Source of the DNA: Heyndrickxia acidicola
GTDB lineage: Bacteria > Bacillota > Bacilli > Bacillales > Bacillaceae_C
DNA length: 64,000 nucleotides
Direction of reading: 5' to 3'
Assembly (NCBI RefSeq): GCF_001636425.1
Contig: NZ_KV440953.1
Coordinates: 2,895,792-2,959,791, forward strand
In this document: positions 23,546 through 31,156 of the stretch, piece after piece
Layout of the letters: each line of letters starts with the position of its first letter
Numbering within the stretch: position 1 is the first letter of the stretch
The notes under the pieces: generated by a model
Databases searched by the model: none
What the model saw: only the letters and a program-made list of their open reading frames with translations
What the model was told of the DNA's origin: nothing
Position numbers and translations under genes: made by a program

Positions 23546-25102
23546 ATGAGCATTCTATCTGTAAGCAATCTCAGCCACGGGTTCGGTGACCGGGCTATCT
23601 TTAATGACGTATCCTTTCGTCTTTTAAAAGGAGAGCATATCGGGCTAATTGGAGCAAACGGCGAGGGAAAATCCACCTTCATGAATATCATTACAGGAAA
23701 GCTGCAGCCGGATGAAGGAAAGGTTGAATGGGCCAAAAAAGTGAGGGTCGGCTATCTCGATCAGCATGCGGTATTAAAGAAGGGCCTTAATATCAGGGAT
23801 ATTTTAAATAGTGCATTTCAATATCTTTTTGACATTGAAACCGAAATGAACGGGATTTATGAGAAAATGGGCTCCTCCACTCCTGAAGAGCTTGAAGCAT
23901 TACTTGAAGAGGTTGGAACACTTCAGGAAATCCTTACAAACAACGATTTTTATGTCATTGATGCAAAGGTCGAAGAGGTTGCCCGCGGTCTGGGCTTAAA
24001 TGACATTGGCTTGGAAAGGGATGTACAGGAGCTTAGCGGCGGGCAGCGGACTAAGGTCCTTTTAGCCAAGCTATTACTGGAAAAGCCGGACATTCTTCTT
24101 CTTGATGAGCCGACCAACTATCTCGATGAGCAGCACATTGAATGGTTAAAACGATATCTGCAGGAGTACGAGAATGCTTTCATTCTCATTTCCCACGATA
24201 TTCCATTCTTAAACAGTGTCATTAATCTGATCTACCATATGGAAAACCAAAAGCTGGACCGTTATGTAGGCGATTATTACAACTTTGAAAATGTATATGA
24301 AATGAAAAAGCAACAGCTTGAATCCGCCTATAAACGCCAGCAAAAAGAAATTTCGGAGCTTAAGGACTTTGTTGCCCGAAATAAAGCACGTGTTTCTACT
24401 CGAAACATGGCTATGTCACGTCAAAAAAAGCTGGATAAAATGGACATCATTGAATTGGCTCAAGAAAAACCAAAACCTGAGTTTAACTTTAAAGAAGCTA
24501 GAACTTCCGGTAAAGTTATCTTTGAAACGAAGGATTTAGTCATTGGGTATGATGAGCCCCTTTCAAGTCCTTTAAGCCTTCGTATGGAGCGCGGACAGAA
24601 AATTGCTCTCGTCGGTGCTAACGGAATTGGAAAAACAACATTACTAAGAAGCATTCTTGGAGAGATTAAGCCTGTATCCGGAACTGTACAGCTTGGAGAG
24701 CATTTAGAAACAGGCTACTTTGAACAGGAAATTAAAAAAGCCAATTCCAATACATGTATCGAAGAAGTTTGGAGCGAGTTCCCGGCCTTTACTCAATATG
24801 AAGTACGTGCAGCACTTGCTAAATGCGGTTTAACGACGAAGCATATTGAAAGCAAAGTAGAGGTATTAAGCGGAGGGGAAAAAGCTAAAGTCCGTCTCTG
24901 CAAATTAATAAATGGGAATACAAATCTTCTGGTACTTGATGAGCCTACCAACCACTTGGACGTAGACGCCAAGGAAGAATTAAAACGTGCGTTAAAAGCA
25001 TACAAGGGCAGTGTTCTTATCATTTGCCATGAGCCCGAATTCTATCAAGATGTCGTAACCGATGTCTGGAATTGCGAGTCATGGACAACAAAAGTATTTT
25101 AA
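23546..25102 (+). CDS. yfmM: ABC-F ATPase YfmM
   Basis: A 518-residue soluble protein with two ABC domains and the ABC-F linker. Walker A motifs are GANGEGKST (about 37-45) and GANGIGKTT (about 354-362), signatures are LSGGQ and LSGGE, and Walker B motifs end in LLLDEPTN and LVLDEPTN. Length and sequence match my memory of B. subtilis YfmM closely. ABC-F proteins act on the ribosome, relieving stalls or protecting against drugs. The next conserved gene, yfmL, is a DEAD-box helicase, an arrangement also seen in B. subtilis. No leader-peptide attenuator is visible upstream. Confidence 0.9.
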   Translation: MSILSVSNLSHGFGDRAIFNDVSFRLLKGEHIGLIGANGEGKSTFMNIITGKLQPDEGKVEWAKKVRVGYLDQHAVLKKGLNIRDILNSAFQYLFDIETEMNGIYEKMGSSTPEELEALLEEVGTLQEILTNNDFYVIDAKVEEVARGLGLNDIGLERDVQELSGGQRTKVLLAKLLLEKPDILLLDEPTNYLDEQHIEWLKRYLQEYENAFILISHDIPFLNSVINLIYHMENQKLDRYVGDYYNFENVYEMKKQQLESAYKRQQKEISELKDFVARNKARVSTRNMAMSRQKKLDKMDIIELAQEKPKPEFNFKEARTSGKVIFETKDLVIGYDEPLSSPLSLRMERGQKIALVGANGIGKTTLLRSILGEIKPVSGTVQLGEHLETGYFEQEIKKANSNTCIEEVWSEFPAFTQYEVRAALAKCGLTTKHIESKVEVLSGGEKAKVRLCKLINGNTNLLVLDEPTNHLDVDAKEELKRALKAYKGSVLIICHEPEFYQDVVTDVWNCESWTTKVF

Positions 25103-25119
25103 TATACATGGGTTTAATT

Positions 25120-25152
25120 GGGCTTATTCCTCAAAAGGGATAAGCCTTTTTT
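25120..25152 (+). terminator. Terminator of yfmM
   Basis: GGCTTATTCC and GGATAAGCC pair around a short loop and end in a T run. Confidence 0.85.
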
Positions 25153-25495
25153 CTATTTAAGCTGCTATTGGACATGAGCAAAGAATAAGAAAACAAGCTT
25201 TGTATTAGTGAATTACTTACTAAAAGCTGCTCTGAAGACGAACCACATACCAATTTACCCCTTTTGCAAACTAAGCAGCCATCTATGTGAAAACACCCAA
25301 TTTAAAAATGTATACCTTGTGGTTCTTTTAGTCTTTATAAGATCAAATATCTCCAGTAAATTACAATTTTTCTAATAATTTAGACATATCTTTATTGACC
25401 AAATTTTCCTTTACCTTCCTTACGCCCCATGCTATTATACACATTGAGCCTTGTAAATATTGTAAGGTTTATAAGAGGTCTAAGGGGGTTTTTTC
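25153..25495. other. Intergenic stretch, no gene seen
   Basis: AT-rich and without a credible frame. It should contain the lipoprotein promoter; TTGACC at 25395 lacks a well-spaced -10. Confidence 0.35.
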
Positions 25496-26023
25496 ATGAG
25501 AAAAATAGGGTTACTAGCACTATGTCTTTCATTAATCGTGGCGTTTACGGCCGCATGTTCCAATGGAAGCAAAAAGCAAAGCAGTTCTGACACTTCTGCA
25601 AAGTCTGGACAAAAAGCAGATGCAAAGTCAGAATTGATGTCATTTTATATGAATTTAGTTGACAAAATTAATGCGCAAGACAGCGACTTAAATGCATACG
25701 AGTCCGCAATCGGGCAAGATCCTGCACCTACAGGACAGGCTCTTAAGGATCTGCAGACAAAAGCAGAAACCTCAGCATCTAATGTTGTCCCTGCTTTAAA
25801 AGACGTAACCGTTCCAGCATCTTTAAGCGCATACAAATCTGACTTAGAAACTACTATCAAGGATTTGCAGGACGGCTATCAAATGAAAGCGGATGAATTA
25901 AAAAAAGCCAAACCTTCACTAGATGCAGCCAATGCAAAATTAGCAGCTGCTGATGCAGCTCTTGGAAACGCATTTCAAAAAGCGGGTCTTCAAAAAGCAA
26001 GCATCGTAACAGGTGTTAGCTAA
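25496..26023 (+). CDS. Small secreted lipoprotein, helical, unknown function
   Basis: A 175-residue protein with a lipoprotein signal peptide (lipobox FTAAC, Cys at 21). A short Ser/Lys linker follows, and then an Ala/Lys/Asp-rich region (about 45-170) that looks like a helical bundle. The mature protein would be anchored outside the membrane. I do not recognise a family; similar Bacillus lipoproteins are annotated as hypothetical. Its own terminator follows. Confidence 0.75.
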   Translation: MRKIGLLALCLSLIVAFTAACSNGSKKQSSSDTSAKSGQKADAKSELMSFYMNLVDKINAQDSDLNAYESAIGQDPAPTGQALKDLQTKAETSASNVVPALKDVTVPASLSAYKSDLETTIKDLQDGYQMKADELKKAKPSLDAANAKLAAADAALGNAFQKAGLQKASIVTGVS

Positions 26024-26046
26024 TTCTTTCATTTAGGGTTATTCTA

Positions 26047-26080
26047 AAGAAGCAATCTTTCTCCGGATTGCTTCTTTATT
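26047..26080 (+). terminator. Terminator of the lipoprotein gene
   Basis: AAGAAGCAATC and GATTGCTTCTT pair, followed by T-rich sequence. Confidence 0.8.
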
Positions 26081-26229
26081 TATATTTGGGAACCTTTTAC
26101 CCCCAGCTTTGAAAATTCCCCTGTACATTTCCTCTCCAACTTAACATTGTATTTTAACTGAGCCAAACAATAAGCCGACAGCATTGTCGCTGGCAGCTTA
26201 TTGTTCAATGCTATGCAGGAATGCAGAGT

Positions 26230-27369
26230 CTATCTAGGATCCACGATTTCCCCTGAATACCATGTTTTCTTATGAAGAGGATGATTCATTTCACGGGCAA
26301 ACTGCTTAAGCTCTCTTTCTTCTCTTTCATTAACGAGGGAAACAACTGTACCTGAGTCTGACCCCAATCTTCCGGTCCTTCCTGAACGATGGACATATTG
26401 AGTGATGGTTTCTGGGAAATTATAATGAATAACATGCGTAATATCCTTGAGGTCCAATCCCCTTGCTGCTACATCTGTTGCCAAAAGCAGCGGAAGCTCC
26501 CCTGCCTCAAAGGCTTTTATGGCTTTTTTCCGTTCTTCTTTCTTTGCTTCACTATGAAGCTCTCCAGCGGGAATATCATGATACCGGAGCTTTTCAGCCA
26601 AACCGGTCAGCTCCCATATATCCTTTACAAATACCAGCCCATGCATATTTTTAAGCCTGCTGAGCTTTTTAAGTACATCTATTTTGTTTCGGGCTTCTCC
26701 TGTAAAATAAATGTGCTCAACCTTTGCTGACGAAGCAGATTTTGTTACATGAAACACTTCTGGGTTCTTCATAAGCTCGGATGCCTTTTGAATTGTTGCT
26801 TCTTTTAACGTAGCAGAGAAAAGAATTAACTGACGATCGCTTAAGGTGGATTTTATGATGCTCGAAATGGTGCGTTGATATTCAGGCAAGAGGAGCTGGT
26901 CTCCTTCATCAAGAACAATCATTTTCACATCATGCATTTTCAATTTTTTCTGCTTTATTAGCTCCTCAATTCTCCCTGGAGAACCGACAATTACCTGTGG
27001 ACGTTTCTTAAGCTTTTCAAGCTGTCGTTTTACATTAGCTCCGCCAATCAGCGAGGTGCCCTGAATACCGCTTCCCTCTGACCATTTTTGAAACTCTTCA
27101 TAGATTTGCATGACCAGCTCTCGGGATGGTGCAAGTATTAGAGCTTGCAGAGCTTTTTTCTCAGGATCTATTCTTTGCAGTAAAGGAAGGAGATAGGCAA
27201 GTGTTTTTCCTGTTCCGGTAGGTGATTCAGCCAAAACATCCTTTCCGTTTAGAATAGCTGGAATAGATTGCTCCTGAATATCTGTCAGCTGATCAAAATT
27301 TGCTTTTTCCCAGGCTGATTTTATAAAAGAATTGAATTCATTTTGTAAGAGTTGAGGTGTATCTGTCAT
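26230..27369 (-). CDS. yfmL: DEAD-box RNA helicase YfmL
   Basis: A 379-residue helicase with the core motifs only: AESPTGTGKT, PSREL, LDEGD (in place of DEAD), SATL, ATDVAARGLD and HRSGRTGR. There is no C-terminal RNA-binding extension, as in B. subtilis YfmL (about 376 residues), which acts in ribosome assembly and cold growth. Its pairing with yfmM supports the name. The DEGD change is compatible with activity, since the Asp-Glu pair is kept. AAGGAG lies 7 bases before ATG 27369. Confidence 0.87.
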   Translation of the reverse strand: MTDTPQLLQNEFNSFIKSAWEKANFDQLTDIQEQSIPAILNGKDVLAESPTGTGKTLAYLLPLLQRIDPEKKALQALILAPSRELVMQIYEEFQKWSEGSGIQGTSLIGGANVKRQLEKLKKRPQVIVGSPGRIEELIKQKKLKMHDVKMIVLDEGDQLLLPEYQRTISSIIKSTLSDRQLILFSATLKEATIQKASELMKNPEVFHVTKSASSAKVEHIYFTGEARNKIDVLKKLSRLKNMHGLVFVKDIWELTGLAEKLRYHDIPAGELHSEAKKEERKKAIKAFEAGELPLLLATDVAARGLDLKDITHVIHYNFPETITQYVHRSGRTGRLGSDSGTVVSLVNEREERELKQFAREMNHPLHKKTWYSGEIVDPR

Positions 27370-27438
27370 AACGGATCTCCTTATTTTAAAAAATCTAGAA
27401 AAGGCTATTTACTCCGGCACTGCTTTAACATTAGGGGC

Positions 27439-27690
27439 TTAGCCTTGGATTTGCTTGTAATATTTCAACACAGCTAGAAGGTGTACAGTAAATGCTGCAG
27501 ATGGCGGTCCATCCGTCTCAGGAAACTCATCCATTTGCTTTATGCTTCCACTAAAAACCTCTTCTAAACCCTGCTTCAATCTATCATTTCATAATCATAC
27601 ACCAATCAACATTGAATTGACAGTTCTCCATTGAAACTGCTTTTCAGGCTGAAGGGGTTTGTACTATTTTTATCCTAGGCTGTTTTCGGG
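27439..27690 (-). pseudogene. Frameshifted gene remnant of unknown family
   Basis: The stretch reads as protein on the minus strand, but in two frames. One frame ends near LVYDYEMID, and a neighbouring frame continues RLKQGLEEVFSGSIKQMDEF...AAFTVHLLAVLKYYKQIQG before TAA at 27439-27441. Composition is that of a real soluble protein, and no intact start with a ribosome site exists. I cannot name the family, and the upstream limit is approximate. Confidence 0.4.
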
Positions 27691-27730
27691 TTCTTTCCTG
27701 ATCTTTACTTTGTTGATCTTCACCCTATTC

Positions 27731-29197
27731 TTATAATTCTGGAGCATGTCTATGCTTTGTTGCCTGCTCATAAGCATATGCCAGTTTAATTAATAGTGGT
27801 TCACTGAAGGCTGTTCCCGTAAAAGTGATGCCAATGGGCTCCCCGGCATGAGTATATCCCGCAGGCACTGTAATAGAAGGATAACCTGCTTTGGCTGCAA
27901 TATCTGCTCCCAAATCATGAGGAAAAATAAGAGCATCTGCCTTAAGTTCTTTTAATACATAGTCAATACCTCTTTCCCTTGAAAAATACACATCTTCTTC
28001 AAGCGCTTCTATGTATTCTTTTTCAACTAAATTCCCGCTTGTCCGCTCTGCTTCTTGCAGCATTTTCTGTCCATACTTTAGCATGCGTTCAGGATTTTGA
28101 AGGTTAAACTGAATGACATCTGACAGTGAGCGAATGCCAACAGAAGGATCAATTCCCCGCAAGTAAGCATTCACATCGGTCTTAAATTCATAGGTTAAAA
28201 CATCATAACGCCATTTTTCCTTTGCCGATGGGATAACTGCCTCCTCTATCTCCGCACCTAATTCTTTTAGCTTTTTAATGGCATTCTCCATTATAACGGT
28301 TTGTTCTTGTGTTAAATGCTCAAAATATCCTTCTCTTGCAATTCCAAGCTTTACTCCTTTTGCACTGTACTCCTCAAATCCCATAAGGATGTCCTCATGG
28401 CATATCGGGTTTGTAAGAGTAATGGGATCTTGCTCATCAGCTCCCATCATTGCTGCAAGCAGCAATGCCGCATCCTTAACTGTTCGCGCCATAGGACCTG
28501 CAGTATCCTGGGATTGGGCGATTGGAATGATCCCGCTTCTGCTGATGAGTCCAATAGTTGGTTTAATTCCAACAAGCGAATTCTGCACCGCAGGATTTAG
28601 GATAGAGCCTGATGTTTCTGTTCCCACTGCTGCCGCTGCTAGATTCGCCGCAGTCGATGCACCTGAACCTGCACTTGAACCGCCGACATCAAAGGAACCC
28701 GGCCCATATGGATTTAACACCTGTCCTCCTCTAGAACTATAGCCATTTTTCATGTCTTCTGCCATAAAGTTGGCCCACTCAGTCATGTTTGTTTTACCTA
28801 AAATAACGGCTCCGGCCCTTCTCAGCTGCTTTGCCACATAGGAATCCTTTAGAGCAACTGAATGAGCCAGTGCAAGAGAACCGGCACTCGTATGCATTTT
28901 ATCGTGGGTATCAATGTTATCCTTTAGCAGGATAGGGATTCCGTGAAGCGGCCCTCTTGGCCCTTTGCTTTTACGTTCCCAATCCAAAGCCTCTGCAATG
29001 TGGACTGCATCTGGATTTATTTCTAAAACGGAGTTGAGTTTAGGTCCGCCGCTGTCAATCGATGCAATTCTGTACAGATACATCATCACAAGCTGTCTTG
29101 ATGTAAGCTCGCCTGCATTCATTTTGTCCTGAAGCTCATCAATTGCAGCTTCCACCAGGTGTTCATTATAAAAAGTAAATAAAAAAGGATCTTTCAT
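27731..29197 (-). CDS. Amidase-signature family hydrolase
   Basis: A 488-residue amidase-signature enzyme. The Ser-cisSer-Lys triad is visible as K92 in LLKDNID, S174/S175 in GGSSAGSGA and the nucleophile S198 in TSGSI. Related to GatA, but it stands alone without gatC/gatB, so it is a free amidase acting on small amides or peptides of unknown identity. GAGGGA precedes ATG 29197. No signal peptide. Confidence 0.87.
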   Translation of the reverse strand: MKDPFLFTFYNEHLVEAAIDELQDKMNAGELTSRQLVMMYLYRIASIDSGGPKLNSVLEINPDAVHIAEALDWERKSKGPRGPLHGIPILLKDNIDTHDKMHTSAGSLALAHSVALKDSYVAKQLRRAGAVILGKTNMTEWANFMAEDMKNGYSSRGGQVLNPYGPGSFDVGGSSAGSGASTAANLAAAAVGTETSGSILNPAVQNSLVGIKPTIGLISRSGIIPIAQSQDTAGPMARTVKDAALLLAAMMGADEQDPITLTNPICHEDILMGFEEYSAKGVKLGIAREGYFEHLTQEQTVIMENAIKKLKELGAEIEEAVIPSAKEKWRYDVLTYEFKTDVNAYLRGIDPSVGIRSLSDVIQFNLQNPERMLKYGQKMLQEAERTSGNLVEKEYIEALEEDVYFSRERGIDYVLKELKADALIFPHDLGADIAAKAGYPSITVPAGYTHAGEPIGITFTGTAFSEPLLIKLAYAYEQATKHRHAPEL

Positions 29198-29358
29198 TTA
29201 TTTATTCCCTCTTCCCTATTCGCTGGTTTATTACCTTATAAATTCGGGACGGTAAAAAAATCACCTCTAAACTTTCATAATTTTCTTGGTTTCAAAAGAA
29301 TGAAAACCGAAAAAATGAAAATCTGCTTCCTTTTCTTAATTTCAACTCCGATTACAGT

Positions 29359-29384
29359 GTTTTTTCCTTTTTCAAATAGGGAAT
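29359..29384 (+). promoter_or_regulatory. SigB-type promoter of the ydaG-like gene
   Basis: GTTTTT (29359-29364) and GGGAAT (29379-29384) are 14 bases apart, matching the general-stress sigma-B consensus (GTTT.., GGGWAT). Confidence 0.65.
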
Positions 29385-29419
29385 AGTAAAGACATGATGA
29401 ATGGAAAAGGAGAGATAAC

Positions 29420-29842
29420 ATGAACAAGCAGGAGATTAAAGATCAAGTGTTGAAAATACTGAATGAAAACAAAGTCGGTACTCTCGCTACGGTACAAAAT
29501 GACAAGCCACACTCCCGTTACATGACATTCTTCCATGAGGGTACAACCTTGTATTCTGCAACCAGCAAAGAAACCCACAAAGTAGAAGAACTCGAAAAAA
29601 ACCCTCATGTCCATATATTGCTTGGCTATGTTGGAGAAGGACTAGGCGATTCCTATCTTGAAATCGAAGGGAAAGCTTCTTTAAACGACTCAGAGGACAT
29701 TAAGAAAAAAGTTTGGAATGATTATCTGGCACCTTGGTTTGATGGACCCGAAGATCCCAATTATATCGTTCTTGAGATCAAGCCTTCACAGGTTCACCTT
29801 ATGAATGTTAAGAACAAAGAGCCGCAAACACTTGAATTATAG
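29420..29842 (+). CDS. ydaG: General stress protein 26-like (YdaG), PNPOx-fold flavin protein
   Basis: A 140-residue split-barrel protein of the pyridoxamine-phosphate-oxidase superfamily, the same length as B. subtilis YdaG. Recognisable segments are VGTLATVQNDKPHSRYMTFF near the N-terminus and SQVHLMNVKN near the C-terminus. Members bind FMN or related cofactors; the reaction is not established. A SigB-type promoter lies just upstream, as expected for a general stress protein. AAAGGAG precedes ATG 29420. Confidence 0.85.
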   Translation: MNKQEIKDQVLKILNENKVGTLATVQNDKPHSRYMTFFHEGTTLYSATSKETHKVEELEKNPHVHILLGYVGEGLGDSYLEIEGKASLNDSEDIKKKVWNDYLAPWFDGPEDPNYIVLEIKPSQVHLMNVKNKEPQTLEL

Positions 29843-29912
29843 CTTCGAACAGGCGCAAGAGCCCTGCTCAACGGCGTACGGATTTCGCTTTCTTCGACTG
29901 AAACACAGCGAG
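29843..29912. repeat. Short relic of the 150-bp repeat family
   Basis: GGCGCAAG, CAACGGCGTACGGATT and TTCGACTGAAACACAGCGAG correspond to the first half of the 33662-34071 units. The rest is missing. Confidence 0.5.
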
Positions 29913-29917
29913 TTCCG

Positions 29918-29957
29918 AAAAGGATGTTCCGATTATTAAAGGGACATCCTTTTTGTT
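29918..29957 (+). terminator. Terminator of ydaG
   Basis: AAAAGGATGT and ACATCCTTTT pair, followed by T residues. Confidence 0.7.
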
Positions 29958-30012
29958 TTTCCTAAGGACACCTTTGGATCTTCAACGTCATACCCTGACA
30001 GGAGGGATGAAA

Positions 30013-30459
30013 ATGAAAATAGTAAACCCAGAAAAGGTCCATGTGGAGTACCGTAATCGCATTACTCCGATATCGCCTATTCTTTCGCGGCGCTATACCC
30101 TTACTCATTCAGATACAACTGGAGATCTTTTTCTCACATTAGGTGAGGATTATGCCTTGGATAAGATTCCATCCAATCGCGACGAGGTATTAGGGGAATG
30201 GATCTATGATGGCAGCTATTCCTATTATGCGAAAGTTCATGTAGATGATCCTGTAAGTCCTGAAAACAACCAAAAACGGAATCAAATTTTTATAAAGGAG
30301 CTGCCACTTGCCTTACAGACTATCCGATATGGTGACAATTCTTTTTTCCGCTCGCACTCCTTCTTAGATTTAGTCCCTATTCGTATTTACTTTGAATCAG
30401 TTGATCCTTCATTAAATAGAATCGAGTATTGGGGAAATTTTTCAAACTATCGGAGTTGA
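30013..30459 (+). CDS. Staygreen-family protein
   Basis: A 148-residue protein matching the staygreen domain (Pfam Staygreen) over its length. It has VNPEKVHVEYRN at the start, then RRYTLTHSDTTGDLFLTLG, and a C-terminal RIYFESVDPSLN. Plant SGR proteins remove magnesium from chlorophyll, and bacterial relatives exist in organisms without chlorophyll. The role here is unknown; action on another metal tetrapyrrole is conceivable. GGAGG lies 7 bases before ATG 30013; upstream in-frame starts lie in or before the preceding terminator region. Confidence 0.85.
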   Translation: MKIVNPEKVHVEYRNRITPISPILSRRYTLTHSDTTGDLFLTLGEDYALDKIPSNRDEVLGEWIYDGSYSYYAKVHVDDPVSPENNQKRNQIFIKELPLALQTIRYGDNSFFRSHSFLDLVPIRIYFESVDPSLNRIEYWGNFSNYRS

Positions 30460-31114
30460 TTTTTTTATAGCACTCTTTTCGTAAAGTTTGATACTATTCA
30501 CCATAATGAACGATTAAGATAACAGGTCATGTATTAAAACTGTTATTTGCTTATGAGAAAGATGTGACGAGGAAAAAAACATATATATCTAAAATACCGT
30601 AAAAAACAACAGAGTACTTTAACAAATTTTAAATAAAAGAGTTTTATTTTTTCTCAATAATGGTAAATCCCTAAAATCACATATCTATTTACCTATGTAA
30701 ATATGGTTATTTTTACCTAAAACGTGACAGAAATATTTCTCATTTAATTATAATCTTTTCTTCATGAAACTCTCTTTTTTATCCGATAATATTATCAGTG
30801 TTACAGGGACAAGCTTACTACAAACCCCTTGCCAAACAATGGTCCCCTCCGTTGTTTGGCTAACCTCCTTTTTTATACCCAAGTCCGATCCGGCCATTGT
30901 GCCGGATTTTTTGTGTTATCCATTCTTATGGCTTTCAAACTTATCTGTATTTTCTATATCCACTACCAGTAAGATAAGTGCAAACACCTTGTTCATCATC
31001 TAAGGGCTTTTATAGTCTTTAACTAGGATATAGTACATAGGGCGAGGTCATTCACAAGCTGATACTGACTTATCGGAGACGTAGAATTCCGCCAGCATTT
31101 TTATACTCATCATT
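30460..31114. other. 650-bp gene-free region with hairpins and repeat fragments
   Basis: It holds a solo arm of the MITE-like repeat (30468-30500), an inverted repeat (CCAAACAA/TTGTTTGG, 30833-30858) and a terminator-like hairpin (GATCCGGC/GCCGGATT, 30887-30910). A 27-codon minus-strand frame begins near 30996 and looks like the end of a holin-like toxin but has no ribosome site. No intact gene is seen. Confidence 0.45.
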
Positions 31115-31155
31115 AAAAAGAGCCATTTGCTATAATGCTGCAAACGGCTCTTTTT
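31115..31155. terminator. Bidirectional terminator at the 3' end of helD
   Basis: AAAAAGAGCC and GGCTCTTTTT pair, with an inner TTTGC/GCAAA. Confidence 0.8.
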
Positions 31156-31156
31156 A

